From Streptosporangium lutulentum (GTDB taxonomy: Bacteria > Actinomycetota > Actinomycetes > Streptosporangiales > Streptosporangiaceae): a stretch of DNA of 64,000 nucleotides. Where the stretch lies: the NCBI RefSeq assembly GCF_030811455.1, contig NZ_JAUSQU010000001.1, forward strand, positions 5,828,001-5,892,000, written 5' to 3'. Positions 24,017-33,507 of the stretch are shown in pieces (position 1 is the first letter of the stretch; every line of letters begins with the position of its first letter). A program made the position numbers and the translations under genes. Under the pieces are notes generated by a model that saw only the letters and a program-made list of their open reading frames with translations, was not told the origin of the DNA and did not search any database.

Positions 24017-25678
24017 TCAGGCGACCTCGACGGTGATGGTGTGCCAGCCGGTGGCACCGTCCGGGACGACATCGGCCAGGGCCTCGGTCTGGGTGTAGCC
24101 GGTGGCGTCGGTGGCCCGCACCTGGATGGTGTGGCTGCCCGGAGTGGCGTCCCAGTCGTCGATCACCCATTGACGCCAGGTGTCGGCCGTCGGCGCCTCG
24201 GCCAGCCGGGCCTGCCGCCACGCCCCCCGGTCGACGCGCACCTCGACCGCGTCCACTCCCTTGTGCTGCGCCCAGGCGACGCCCGCGATCACCGTACGGC
24301 CCGCCGGGACGCTGTCGCCGTCGTGCGGCAGGTCGATCCGCGACTCCGTCTTGATCGGCCCCTTGGCCGACCAGCCCCTGGCCGTCCAGTAGGCCTCCTC
24401 CTGGTCGAACCGGCTGACCTTGATCTCCGTCACCCACTTGGTGGCCGAGACGTAGCCGTAGAGGCCGGGGACGACCTGCCGGACCGGGAAGCCGTGGTCC
24501 ACGGGGAGAGCCTCGCCGTTCATCCCGAAGGCCAGCATCGAGTCGCGGCCGTCGAGAACGATGTCGACCGGGGTGCCGGAGGTCCAGCCGTCGGCGGAGG
24601 TGTTGAGCAGCATGTCCGCGTCCTTCTGGACACCCGCGTCACGCAGGAGGTCCGCCATGCGGACGCCCAGCCAGCGGGCGTTGCCGATGTACGGTCCGCC
24701 GACCTCGTTGGAGACGCAGCACAGCGTGACGTCGGCCTCCTCGATGGAGCGCTTCATCAGGTCGGCGAAGGTGAGCTCGACGGGCCGGTCCACCATGCCG
24801 TAGATCTTCAACGTCCAGTTGCGGGGGTCGACCTGGGGCACGATGAGGGCGGTGTCCACCCGGTAGAAGTCGTTGTTCGGGGTGACGAACGGCGACAGCC
24901 CCTTGATCCTGAAGTCGACTCCGGCGGGAAGCGGGGCCAGCGGGACCGTGGGGCGCGGCAGCGTGAGGTCGACCCTGGCCGCGCTCACCTCCGCCCGTCC
25001 CGACAGCATCTGCCCGGCCACGCCGGCGACCCCGGCGACGACGGCACCCCCGACCACTCCGGTCAGCAGTCCTCGCCGGTCGAACGAGCGGAGACTGTTG
25101 CCCGCCCGCATGATCGGCGGCACCGGTGCGTCCTGCCGCTCCGCCGCCTCCGTGCCGGTCTCGGTGGAGAGGGGCGAGCGGGGGGCGGACGGACCGACGG
25201 CGGGCGAACCAGGTGAGCGGGAGGCGGACGGATCGGGAACGAAGGCGCGGCCGATGAGGCGGTGGAGGGCGAACATGGCGGCGGCGACGCCTACCAGCGT
25301 GGGGACGACGTCCACGACGCCCGCACCGGGGCGGGTCAGGACGGCGAGGATCCCGACGACGCCGAATACGGCCAGGCCCACCAGGCCGTACCGGATCTCG
25401 CGGAGGGCGAGGATCCCGATGCCCGCGGCGATCGCCGCGAGGACCACGAAGATGCCGAGCAACAGGATGGTCTTGTCGTTCTCCCCGAAGGCGCGGATCG
25501 CCCAGTCCTTGAGCCAGGCCGGGGTGAGGTCGACGGCGGCGTTGCCGACCGCGACGACCGGGAAGGCCGAGGCTTTCACCAAACCCGCGACCAGCAGGGA
25601 AACCCCGACCGCCACCGCGCCGGACACCAGGCCGATCAGCGCCGCCGCCCACGTGGGCGTGCGCCTGTTGCTCTTCAT
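24017..25678 (-). CDS. Membrane-anchored sulfite-oxidase-family molybdopterin oxidoreductase
   Basis: 553 residues. The N-terminal 150 contain about four membrane helices; a further hydrophobic segment (about 205-225, GLLTGVVGGAVVAGVAG after RR) looks like the original Tat-type anchor. The catalytic domain starts near 245 with FYRVDTALIVPQVDPRNWTLKIYGMV and contains the Moco-ligand Cys in ADVTLCCVSNEVGG, then the C-terminal dimerisation domain from about 440. It acts on the outer face of the membrane. The substrate (sulfite or sulfoxide-like) cannot be assigned. A perfect 14-bp palindrome lies just upstream of the start. Confidence 0.88.
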   Translation of the reverse strand: MKSNRRTPTWAAALIGLVSGAVAVGVSLLVAGLVKASAFPVVAVGNAAVDLTPAWLKDWAIRAFGENDKTILLLGIFVVLAAIAAGIGILALREIRYGLVGLAVFGVVGILAVLTRPGAGVVDVVPTLVGVAAAMFALHRLIGRAFVPDPSASRSPGSPAVGPSAPRSPLSTETGTEAAERQDAPVPPIMRAGNSLRSFDRRGLLTGVVGGAVVAGVAGVAGQMLSGRAEVSAARVDLTLPRPTVPLAPLPAGVDFRIKGLSPFVTPNNDFYRVDTALIVPQVDPRNWTLKIYGMVDRPVELTFADLMKRSIEEADVTLCCVSNEVGGPYIGNARWLGVRMADLLRDAGVQKDADMLLNTSADGWTSGTPVDIVLDGRDSMLAFGMNGEALPVDHGFPVRQVVPGLYGYVSATKWVTEIKVSRFDQEEAYWTARGWSAKGPIKTESRIDLPHDGDSVPAGRTVIAGVAWAQHKGVDAVEVRVDRGAWRQARLAEAPTADTWRQWVIDDWDATPGSHTIQVRATDATGYTQTEALADVVPDGATGWHTITVEVA

Positions 25679-25704
25679 ACTCCGACGCTACGCCCACCCG
25701 GGAC

Positions 25705-25718
25705 CGTAAGATCTTACG
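25705..25718. promoter_or_regulatory. 14-bp perfect palindrome upstream of the molybdo-oxidoreductase
   Basis: CGTAAGATCTTACG ends 27 bases before the ATG at 25678 on the minus strand. It is a plausible regulator site for this gene. No regulator gene lies adjacent. Confidence 0.45.
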
Positions 25719-25759
25719 CGCCGATTACGTACCTGCTCGGGCCATCACAATCGGCTTCT

Positions 25760-25930
25760 CCGCCGGGGTCCGGCGTCGATCCACGCCGGTTCCCCACGCC
25801 ACCTCTCCCCGTGAACCCGCGCCGGTTCCCCACGCCACCTCTCGTCGCGGATCAGCGCCGGTTCTCCCCGCCGCTCCGTACCCGTCCTCGCCGATCCACC
25901 CCGGTTCTCCGCGCCGACGATCGGCTGGAG
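25760..25930. repeat. Degenerate tandem repeats between the oxidoreductase and rdgB
   Basis: Several imperfect copies of a 35-45 bp unit built on CGCCGGTTCCCCACGCCACC recur, with a drifted form CGCCGGTTCTCCCCGCC nearer to rdgB. No gene or RNA motif is seen in them. Confidence 0.7.
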
Positions 25931-25964
25931 GAGTCTCATCGGCGAACGACTTCCGAAAGACCCG

Positions 25965-26573
25965 CTATCGGACCGTTTCCACGAGGATCGGGACCAGCGC
26001 GCGGAAGGCGCGGCCTCGGTGGCTGATGGCGTCCTTCTCCCGCGCCGACAGCTCGGCGGTCGTCCGGCTCTCCCCGTCGGGAACGAAGATCGGGTCGTAG
26101 CCGAAGCCGTTGCTCCCGCGCGGCACGTCGATGATCACACCGTGCAGCGCGCCCTCGGCCACCCGTTCCTCCCCCGAGGGCAGGGCCAGCGTCGCGGCGC
26201 ACGCGAAGTGGGCCGCGCGACGATCGCGCGGCACGTCCGACACCTGCGCGAGCAGCAGGTTCAGGTTCGCCTCGTCGTCGCCGTGCTTGCCGGACCAGCG
26301 GGCGGAGAAGATGCCCGGCATGCCGTTCAGCGCGTCCACGCACAGGCCGGAGTCGTCGGCGATCGCGGGAAGACCGGACTGCTCGGCGACCGCGTGAGCC
26401 TTGAGCAGGGCGTTCTCGGCGAACGTCAGGCCGGTCTCGGCGACGTCGCCGATCTCGGGGAACTCCTCAAGACCGACGATCTCGATCGGCACCGAGGCGT
26501 CGGCCAGAATCCGGCGAAGCTCGACGATCTTTCCTGCGTTCCGGGTGGCCAGGACCACTCGCCGCACGCTCAC
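25965..26573 (-). CDS. rdgB: XTP/dITP diphosphatase
   Basis: 202 residues. VVLATRNAGKIVELRRIL at the N-terminus, ADDSGLCVDALNGMPGIFSARW in the middle and GFGYDPIF are the hallmarks of the Ham1/RdgB family, which removes non-canonical purine nucleotides. GTG 26573 overlaps the rph stop (GTGA), so the two are coupled. The rph-rdgB order is conserved in actinobacteria. Confidence 0.96.
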   Translation of the reverse strand: MSVRRVVLATRNAGKIVELRRILADASVPIEIVGLEEFPEIGDVAETGLTFAENALLKAHAVAEQSGLPAIADDSGLCVDALNGMPGIFSARWSGKHGDDEANLNLLLAQVSDVPRDRRAAHFACAATLALPSGEERVAEGALHGVIIDVPRGSNGFGYDPIFVPDGESRTTAELSAREKDAISHRGRAFRALVPILVETVR

Positions 26574-27286
26574 GCCAGTGTCTCCCGCTGCAGGCGGGTG
26601 AGCTCGGCGCATCCGGCGATGCCGAGGTCGAGGAGTTCGTCCAGCGCGGCGCGGTTGAACGGCTTGCCCTCGGCCGTGCCCTGGACCTCGACGAACTCGC
26701 CGGAACCCGTCATCACGACGTTCATGTCGGTCTCGGCCGCGACGTCCTCGGTGTAGCAGAGGTCCAGCAGGGGCGTGGATCCGACGACGCCGACCGACAC
26801 GGCGGCGACCGAGTCGATCAACGGGTCGCCGCTGCACATCTTCCGCTCGCGCATCCAGCGCACCGCGTCCGCCAGCGCCACGTAGGCTCCGGTGATCGCG
26901 GCGGTGCGGGTGCCCCCGTCGGCCTGGAGCACGTCGCAGTCGATGACGATCGAGTTCTCGCCCAGGGTCTTGTAGTCGACGCAGGCCCGCAGGGAGCGGC
27001 CGATCAGGCGGGAGATCTCGTGGGTCCGGCCGCCGATCTTGCCGCGCACCGATTCACGGTCGTTGCGGGTGTTCGTGGCCCTCGGCAACATGGCGTACTC
27101 GGCCGTGACCCAGCCCTGGCCGCTGCCCCGGCGCCAGCGTGGCACGCTGTCCTGCACGGAGGCGGCGCAGAGCACCTTGGTACCGCCGAACTCGACGAGC
27201 ACCGATCCCTCGGCGTGGGCGAGCCAGCCACGGGTGATGGTGACGGGGCGGAGCTGATCAGGAGAACGTCCATCTGCGCGAGCCAT
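26570..27286 (-). CDS. rph: Ribonuclease PH
   Basis: 238 residues. DGRSPDQLRPVTITRGW starts the RNase PH fold; GWVTAEYAMLPRAT, RESVRGKIGGRTHEISRLIGRSLRA and DCDVLQADGGTRTAAITGAY include the phosphate and active-site residues. It trims tRNA 3' ends phosphorolytically. ATG 27286 gives the family N-terminus; an in-frame GTG at 27295 overlaps the upstream stop and is an alternative start. Confidence 0.96.
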   Translation of the reverse strand: MARADGRSPDQLRPVTITRGWLAHAEGSVLVEFGGTKVLCAASVQDSVPRWRRGSGQGWVTAEYAMLPRATNTRNDRESVRGKIGGRTHEISRLIGRSLRACVDYKTLGENSIVIDCDVLQADGGTRTAAITGAYVALADAVRWMRERKMCSGDPLIDSVAAVSVGVVGSTPLLDLCYTEDVAAETDMNVVMTGSGEFVEVQGTAEGKPFNRAALDELLDLGIAGCAELTRLQRETLA

Positions 27287-27291
27287 GAAAC

Positions 27292-28044
27292 TCACCCTAG
27301 GTCATACTGAGCCCCACTCCGTGCGAGCTCCATCCGCCCTCCGAATCCGCCCCGGGAGGCGTCTTCCAGGATTTGGCCGCAGTCGTTCCAGGGCACGAGG
27401 TGGGTCAGCACCAGGGTTCCCACGTCCGCCCTGGCCGCGTGCTCGGCGGCCTGCCGGCCGTTCAGATGGAGATCGCGGGGGAGATCCGGCTTGTCCACGA
27501 ACGAGGCCTCGCACAGGAGGATGTCGGCCCCCGCGGCGAGCTTGACCAGTTCGGCGGACTCGCCGGTGTCACCCGAGTAGGCCACCGAGCGCCCGCCGTA
27601 CGAGACCCTGAACCCGTAGGTCTCGACCGGGTGGTTCATCAGCGCGGCCGTCACCTCGAACGGGCCCACCTCGAACACCCCGGGCGTCAGCCCGATGAAG
27701 TCGAAGGCGGTCTCCAGTCTCGGCTCGTCGGGCATGGCGTAGGCGGACGACAGCCGCTGCGGCGCGTCGGGGGGCGCGTAGACCGGCACCCGGGGCTGCG
27801 GGCCCTGCGGGGAATAGGTGCGCACCACGTGGTAGGGACACATGTCGAGGCAGTGGTCGGCGTGCAGGTGCGACAGGCAGATCGCGTCCACGTCGTAAAG
27901 CCCGATGTGCCTCTGAAGCGCGCCGAGCGCGCCGTTGCCGAAGTCCAGCAGCATGCGGAACCCCTCGGCCTCCAGCAGATAGCAGGAGGAAGGGCTGTTC
28001 GGGCCGGGGAAACTTCCCGAGCACCCGATGATTGTCAATTTCAA
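27292..28044 (-). CDS. MBL-fold metallo-hydrolase
   Basis: 250 residues. It begins MKLTIIGCSGSFPGPNSP and carries the metal motif SHLHADHCLD, H in MNHPVET, D in YSGDTGES and a final His in VLTHLVPW, an RNase Z-like metallo-beta-lactamase pattern. Its position between murI and rph is the same as M. tuberculosis Rv1339 (from memory), reported as a cyclic-nucleotide-degrading enzyme; whether this copy has that activity is inference. Confidence 0.88.
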   Translation of the reverse strand: MKLTIIGCSGSFPGPNSPSSCYLLEAEGFRMLLDFGNGALGALQRHIGLYDVDAICLSHLHADHCLDMCPYHVVRTYSPQGPQPRVPVYAPPDAPQRLSSAYAMPDEPRLETAFDFIGLTPGVFEVGPFEVTAALMNHPVETYGFRVSYGGRSVAYSGDTGESAELVKLAAGADILLCEASFVDKPDLPRDLHLNGRQAAEHAARADVGTLVLTHLVPWNDCGQILEDASRGGFGGRMELARSGAQYDLG

Positions 28045-28163
28045 GACGGCCTCCTACTCTCACATTGCGACGCTACGCGTCGCGCCTCCGGCACCGGTGA
28101 CCGGCGTCTTCTCGCCGCTCACCCGCTGCCGTTCGTTTCTCCGTCCAGATCACGTGAGCACCC

Positions 28164-28985
28164 TCACGAGTGCCGCCCGTTGCTGGAGACATCCCCCACC
28201 ACGGCGACTTCGACCGCCTCGATCTCGGGTCCGAGGAACCGTCGCCCGAGCTGGGCGAAGACGGCCGAGTCGCCTGTGGCGCGGAAACGGTGCCTGGGCG
28301 CGCCCCCTACGGCGGCCAGGCACCGGTCGTGCAGGATCCGATAGACGTCCTTGGCCGTCTCGTCGGCGCTGGACACCAGGGTGACGCCGTCTCCCACGAC
28401 GTAGGAGATCGGCCCGGTGAGCAGCGGGTAGTGCGTACATCCCAGGATCAACGTGTCGCATCCGTCGGCCAGCACGGGCTTCAGGTAATCGCGGATGACC
28501 TCGATGAGCTCGTCGCTCATCGTCTCCCCGCGTTCCACGAACTCCACCAGCAACGGTGCCGCCACTCCGGTCAGCCGGACGTCGGGTGCCGCGGCGAACG
28601 CGTCGTGATACGCCATCGACTCGATCGTGGCCCTGGTCCCGATCACTCCGACCCTGCCGTTGCGGGTGGCCCGTACGGCACGGCGCGTCGCCGGCTGGAT
28701 CACCTCGACGACGGGCACGTCATAGCGTTCGCGCGCGTCCCGCAGCACTGCCGCGCTGGCGCTGTTGCACGCGATCACCAGCATCTTGACGTCGTGCTCG
28801 ACCAGATGGTCCATCACTTCCAGCGCGTGGGAACGAACCTGCGCGATGGTCTTGGGGCCGTACGGCTGCCGCGCGGTGTCGGCCACATAGAAGATCGATT
28901 CGTTGGGCAACTGATCGATGATCGCTCTGGCCACGGTGAGACCGCCCACACCGCTGTCGAATATTCCGATGCTCGCTTGCGACAC
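28164..28985 (-). CDS. murI: Glutamate racemase
   Basis: 273 residues. IGIFDSGVGGLTVARAI, C73 in IACNSAS and C183 in LGCTHYPLL give the two catalytic cysteines of the cofactor-independent racemase that supplies D-glutamate for peptidoglycan. TAACCT on the minus strand (28999-28994) lies eight bases before GTG 28985, suggesting a nearly leaderless message and favouring this start over the TTG at 28994. Confidence 0.95.
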   Translation of the reverse strand: MSQASIGIFDSGVGGLTVARAIIDQLPNESIFYVADTARQPYGPKTIAQVRSHALEVMDHLVEHDVKMLVIACNSASAAVLRDARERYDVPVVEVIQPATRRAVRATRNGRVGVIGTRATIESMAYHDAFAAAPDVRLTGVAAPLLVEFVERGETMSDELIEVIRDYLKPVLADGCDTLILGCTHYPLLTGPISYVVGDGVTLVSSADETAKDVYRILHDRCLAAVGGAPRHRFRATGDSAVFAQLGRRFLGPEIEAVEVAVVGDVSSNGRHS

Positions 28986-29111
28986 GGTTCCCAAGGTTAG
29001 GCGAGCCGGCCCGACAGATCACGGTAAGAATCCTCACACGGCCGATTCCCCACCCGGCCGCACCCGTCCGTCCCTGCCGATCCGGTCACACCCGGTTCGG
29101 CGGCGCCTCGC

Positions 29112-29903
29112 TCAGCCGCGCCCGACCCGGGCCAGTTGACGGGATTGGGCGATCAGACGGCCGGTGGAGTCCCGGACCTCCACCTCCTCGTCGAACCAGC
29201 CGTCGCTGATCATGCGGCCGCTGCCGAGCAGGGTGAGCCAGCCGGGGGCGGGCAGGGCTCGCAGGTGCCAGGTGAGGTCGACCGTGGGCGCCCAGCCGCG
29301 TTCTCCGGCGGAGAAGACCACCGGCGGGAGCGCGTCCACGGCCAGCGCGAGCACGTACGGGTCGGGGTCCTGCGGCTCGGCCATCCGGAAGTAGGCGCGG
29401 GCCTCGGGACGCCCGGTGGGCCTTCCGTCGAGCCAGCCGATGGTGGGCGGGTCGAACGCCATCTCCATCTGCGCGTTGAGCGTCATGTTCGACTCGGGTT
29501 TGGGATCGGGCAGCCTGACGCACTCCTCCAGCGGCGGCATGACCACCGGGGGACCGTCCATCCAGTCGGGGGCGACGTCGGCGAGGGTCGCCGTTGTGAC
29601 GAGGGTCTCGATGAAGGACCTGTCGTCCTGGACCAGGGTGGCGCGGGTCATCGTGGCGGTGCGGCCGGTCTTGATCTGCTCCAGCCGCACCCGGGCGGGA
29701 CCGGGGCGGGGCGCCCGCAGGAACTGCGCGCCGGTGGTCACCGGGTGCGCGTGGGGGGAGGCGTCCACGACGGCGCGCAGGATCACGGCCATCAGGTAAC
29801 CGCCGTTGAGCGGACCACCGATCGAGTATCCGGAGTCCAGACACACGTCATAGGTGTTCTCGTCCACCCGGATGGCCTGTGTCGCCTCGTCGAACTTCGT
29901 CAT
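29112..29903 (-). CDS. Acyl-CoA thioesterase, double hotdog (TesB-like)
   Basis: 263 residues. The N-terminal hotdog has GYSIGGPLNGGYLMAVILRAV and the second has WMDGPPV, then WAPTVDLTWHLRALPAPGWL, the pattern of actinobacterial TesB-like thioesterases. ATG 29903 follows GGGAG. It likely hydrolyses acyl-CoA in the cytoplasm; the acyl chain is unknown. It sits inside an otherwise conserved block between murI and cysM. Confidence 0.85.
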   Translation of the reverse strand: MTKFDEATQAIRVDENTYDVCLDSGYSIGGPLNGGYLMAVILRAVVDASPHAHPVTTGAQFLRAPRPGPARVRLEQIKTGRTATMTRATLVQDDRSFIETLVTTATLADVAPDWMDGPPVVMPPLEECVRLPDPKPESNMTLNAQMEMAFDPPTIGWLDGRPTGRPEARAYFRMAEPQDPDPYVLALAVDALPPVVFSAGERGWAPTVDLTWHLRALPAPGWLTLLGSGRMISDGWFDEEVEVRDSTGRLIAQSRQLARVGRG

Positions 29904-30390
29904 CCACACTCCCGAACCTTGTTCTAGAGGGCTCACTTTACCCATTCCGGGCGAACCTCGCCTCCCCGGTCTCCCGAACATCCTCCGAACGGGGAGAACA
30001 CACTTCCACCGAGGCGGCGGCCGTTTTTCAGAGAGGCGCCAGAGGGCTCCGGGAAGATTCCAGAGGATCGGGAGCCCCGGGAGGGCGTTCGGGGCGGGTG
30101 GCGGATTCCCGGGGACACCGGAGCCTGTCCACGACCCGGGCAAACCGATTCTTAGAGAAATACCCGGGCCTTCTACGACATTCCGTATCGGCAACGGTTC
30201 GGCCCCCCGGGGCGCGGGGCCCACCGTCAAAAACCGGCAAGATCATCTAATCGGGGCCGGTCAGAGCCCTGGACAGGCGTTGATTGTGCTTAGACGACGC
30301 AATCGCGCAGTTAGTTCAATGCAAGCCGATTGCTAGCAATGTGCACTAACTTACTTAGCTATATCCAAGAAACCCACATTGTGAGTGAGC
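29904..30390. other. Non-coding divergent promoter region with AT-rich end
   Basis: Nearly 490 bases between divergent genes. The part before the DUF3352 gene (about 30245-30380) is AT-rich for this genome and includes ATTGCTAGCAAT, a perfect 12-bp palindrome at 30329-30340, and several TANNNT-like boxes. Open frames in the GC-rich half have no ribosome sites. No RNA motif is recognised. Confidence 0.6.
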
Positions 30391-32334
30391 ATGCCTGCCA
30401 ATAACCCCCCTGACCAGTCGCCTACGCCGGACGAGCAGTCCGACAAGACGATCGCCTACCGCAGGAACGAGGGTGGGCAGCAGAACAGCCAGCCACACAC
30501 CCAGGGCTACCCCCAGCAGGGCGGATACCCCCAGCAGGCCCAGCCCGGATACCCCCCGCAGGGACACCCCCAGCAGGCTCAGCCCGGATACCCCCAGCAG
30601 GGGCACCAGCAGCCCGGATACCCCCCGCAGAACGCGGGCGGCTACCAGCCGACCCAGCCCGTCCACCCCCAGCAGGGCGGATACCCCCAGCAGAACCCCG
30701 GGGGATACCAGCAGGCCCAGCCCGGTTATCCCCAGCAGAACCACGGACAGCCGGCGTACGGCCAGCAGCCCGGCTTCTCGCAGCAGCCCGGCTTCTCGCA
30801 GCAGCCTGGCTTCTCGCAGCCGGCCTACGGCCAGCAGGGCGGCTGGCAACAGCAGAACACCGACTACCTGGGCACCGGGCAGCCGCCCGCTCCGCCCTCC
30901 CGCAGGGGTGGCAAGGGCTGGCTGCTCGCGGCGATCGCCGCACTGATCGTGGTCCTCGTGGGCGGTGGCAGCGTCTTCGCCGTCAACCTGCTCAGTGGCG
31001 GCGGCACGCAGCCGCACGACGTGCTGCCCGGTGACGCCATGGGGTACCTGCGTCTCGACCTCGACCCGGCGGCGAACCAGAAGGTGGCGCTGTTCAACAT
31101 CGCGCGGAAGTTCACCGTCACCAAGGACTCCTTCCGCGGCGACGACCCGCGCACGGCCATCTTCAACCTGCTCAAGAAGGACACCCAGGGCCTCGGAAAG
31201 ATCGACTACGCCGCCGACGTCGAGCCGTGGCTCGGCAGCCGCATCGGCATGGCCGTGCTCTCACCCCCCAAGGGCGTCACCGACCCCGGCTTCGTCTTGG
31301 CCGTGCAGGTCACCGACGAGGCCGCGGCCAAGACGGGGATCGCCAAGCTGATGGGCGAGGAGAAGTACGGTCTCGCCTTCCGCGAGGACTACGCGCTGAT
31401 CACCCCCACCCAGGCGGAGGCCGACCAGGCTGTCAACGCGGCACCGCTGTCGGGGAACGTCGACTTCTCCGACGACCTGGGCGCCCTCGGCGAGACCGGC
31501 GTGCTCTCCTTCTGGCTGGACGCGGGCAAGCTGGTCGCGCTCGCGCCCGAAGTGACCGCCCAGGACCCCGCCGTGCTCGCGCAGATCAAGGATGCCCGCC
31601 TGGCGGGCGCGCTCCGCTTCGACGGCGACTACGTCGAACTCGCCGGCATCGGCCGCGGCGTGCAGGACATGGGCCTCGGCACTCCCGAGCCCTCTCGCAT
31701 CGGCACGCTTCCGGCCTCCACCGCCGGCGCGGTCTCGATCTCCGGCCTCGGCGACACGATCGTCAAGCAGTGGGAGCAGCTCATGAAGGCGAGCGAGCAG
31801 GCCGGCAGCGCGTCCTTCAAGCAGTTCGCCGACCAGGCCCAGCAGAAGGCCGGACTGGCGATCCCCGCCGATCTGGCGACACTGTTCGGCCAGAACCTCA
31901 CCCTGGCCCTGGACGGAAACGGCCTCGACGGCAACCAGCCCAGGGTCGGCGCCCGGATCACCACCGACCCGGCCAAGGCCCAGGAGGTCGTCGGAAAGAT
32001 CGAGAAGTACCTGGCCGCCTCCGGGACCGTGGCCCCGCAGCTCGCCAAGGTCCCGGGTGACGGCACCCTGGTCCTGGCCAGCGCCCAGGACTACGCCGCC
32101 GAGCTCGCCAAGGACGGCACCCTGGGCGACAGCGAGAGCTTCAACCTCGCGGTTCCCAACACCGACGAGGCGACCGTCGCGGTCTACGTCGACCTCGACA
32201 AGATCGAGAAACTCTACCTCGCGGACATGGAGGGCGACGACAAGGCCAACCTCCAGGCCCTGCGTGCCGTGGGCATGAGCGGAACCCAGTCCGGTGGCGA
32301 CTCCTCGTTCGCCCTGAGGGTCCTGTTCAACTGA
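30391..32334 (+). CDS. DUF3352 protein with proline/glutamine-rich N-terminal domain
   Basis: 647 residues. Residues 25-155 are a low-complexity region of GYPQQ, QPGYPP and PGFSQQ repeats on the cytoplasmic side. A single membrane helix follows (about 172-196, GWLLAAIAALIVVLVGGGSVFAVNLL), then an extracellular DUF3352 domain starting DVLPGDAMGYLRLDLDPAANQK. ATG 30391 is used; a GTG at 30385 is in frame and the ribosome site (GAGTGAG) is weak. Function is unknown; related tails mediate protein contacts or phase separation. A strong bidirectional hairpin ends it. Confidence 0.85.
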   Translation: MPANNPPDQSPTPDEQSDKTIAYRRNEGGQQNSQPHTQGYPQQGGYPQQAQPGYPPQGHPQQAQPGYPQQGHQQPGYPPQNAGGYQPTQPVHPQQGGYPQQNPGGYQQAQPGYPQQNHGQPAYGQQPGFSQQPGFSQQPGFSQPAYGQQGGWQQQNTDYLGTGQPPAPPSRRGGKGWLLAAIAALIVVLVGGGSVFAVNLLSGGGTQPHDVLPGDAMGYLRLDLDPAANQKVALFNIARKFTVTKDSFRGDDPRTAIFNLLKKDTQGLGKIDYAADVEPWLGSRIGMAVLSPPKGVTDPGFVLAVQVTDEAAAKTGIAKLMGEEKYGLAFREDYALITPTQAEADQAVNAAPLSGNVDFSDDLGALGETGVLSFWLDAGKLVALAPEVTAQDPAVLAQIKDARLAGALRFDGDYVELAGIGRGVQDMGLGTPEPSRIGTLPASTAGAVSISGLGDTIVKQWEQLMKASEQAGSASFKQFADQAQQKAGLAIPADLATLFGQNLTLALDGNGLDGNQPRVGARITTDPAKAQEVVGKIEKYLAASGTVAPQLAKVPGDGTLVLASAQDYAAELAKDGTLGDSESFNLAVPNTDEATVAVYVDLDKIEKLYLADMEGDDKANLQALRAVGMSGTQSGGDSSFALRVLFN

Positions 32335-32371
32335 ACGGCCAGCCGGTGATCAGCGATCTCCGGTGAACGGA

Positions 32372-32417
32372 GACGACAAGGGCGGGCATCCCCATCGGGA
32401 CGCCCGCCCTCGTCGTC
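32372..32417. terminator. Bidirectional hairpin between DUF3352 gene and cysM
   Basis: GACGAC, then AGGGCGGGC, then TCCC on the left (32372-32392) pair with GGGA, GCCCGCCCT and GTCGTC on the right (32397-32417), with two single-base mismatches. It lies between two convergent genes and probably serves both. Confidence 0.7.
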
Positions 32418-32475
32418 GGTCCTGCGATCCGCAGGACCGCTTCACATCAGGACCTCGTTCGCCCCGGGAGGACGG

Positions 32476-33423
32476 TCACGCCCAGAGCTGACCTTCGAGT
32501 CGTTCCTCGGCGTCGTCCAGCGTTCCCTCGTAGGCGCCGGTGGACAGGTATTTCCATCCGCCGTCCGCCACCACGAACGCGATGTCGGCCCGCTCCCCCG
32601 CCTGAACGGCCTTGCTCGCCATGCCGAGGGCGGCGTGCAGGGCCGCTCCGGTGGATATCCCGGCGAAGATGCCCTCGGTGCCCAGCAGCTCCCGCGTGCG
32701 CCGGAGCGCGTCAGCGGAGGAGACGGAGAAGCGCGTGGTCAGGACCTCGGGGTCGTAGAGCTCGGGGATGAAACCCTCGTCCACGTTGCGCAGGCCGTAC
32801 ACCAGCTCGCCGTATCGCGGCTCGGCGGCGACGATCCTCACGTCGGGGACGCGCTCGCGCAGGAAACGGCCGACGCCCATCAGCGTGCCCGTGGTGCCGA
32901 GGCCGGCCACGAAGTGGGTGACGGACGGAAGGTCCTCGAGGATCTCCGGGCCCGTCGACTCGTAGTGGGAACGCCAGTTGGCCGGGTTGCCGTACTGGTA
33001 GAGCATCACCCAGTCCGGGTTCTCCACGGCCAGGCCCTTGGCGACCCTGACCGCCTCGTTGGAGCCGCCCGCCGCAGGGGAGGAAATGATCTCCGCTCCC
33101 CACATGCGCAGGAGCTGGCGGCGCTCCTCGGAGGTGTTCTCCGGCATCACGCAGATCAGCTTGTAACCCTTGAGCCGGGCGGACATCGCCAGCGAGATGC
33201 CGGTGTTGCCGCTCGTGGGTTCGAGGATGGTGCAGCCCGGCTGGAGGAGCCCGTCCTTCTCGGCCTGCTCGATCATCCACAGCGCCGGGCGGTCCTTGAT
33301 CGAACCTGTCGGGTTGCGGTCTTCGAGCTTGGCCCAGATCCGCACGTCCTGCGAGGGTGACAGCCGCGGCAGCCCGACCAGGGGTGTACGGCCGACCGAG
33401 TCGATCAATGAGTCAAAGCGCAT
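32476..33423 (-). CDS. cysM: O-phosphoserine sulfhydrylase CysM
   Basis: 315 residues. The PLP lysine is K43 in NPTGSIKDRP and the PLP phosphate is held by EPTSGNTG. RQLLRMWGAEII, MLYQYGNPANWRSHYESTGPEI and the C-terminal VADGGWKYLSTGAYEGTLDDAEERLEGQLWA closely follow M. tuberculosis CysM. That enzyme uses O-phosphoserine and CysO thiocarboxylate to make cysteine. Adjacent cysO and mec support the same role here. It starts at ATG 33423. Confidence 0.95.
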   Translation of the reverse strand: MRFDSLIDSVGRTPLVGLPRLSPSQDVRIWAKLEDRNPTGSIKDRPALWMIEQAEKDGLLQPGCTILEPTSGNTGISLAMSARLKGYKLICVMPENTSEERRQLLRMWGAEIISSPAAGGSNEAVRVAKGLAVENPDWVMLYQYGNPANWRSHYESTGPEILEDLPSVTHFVAGLGTTGTLMGVGRFLRERVPDVRIVAAEPRYGELVYGLRNVDEGFIPELYDPEVLTTRFSVSSADALRRTRELLGTEGIFAGISTGAALHAALGMASKAVQAGERADIAFVVADGGWKYLSTGAYEGTLDDAEERLEGQLWA

Positions 33424-33507
33424 GATGTACGGCTTTCGCCTCGGGTCAACGAACAAGGAACAGCGGCGTGCGCCGCCGGCCCGGAGAGGCAGGCGGCGCT
33501 GTGCGAC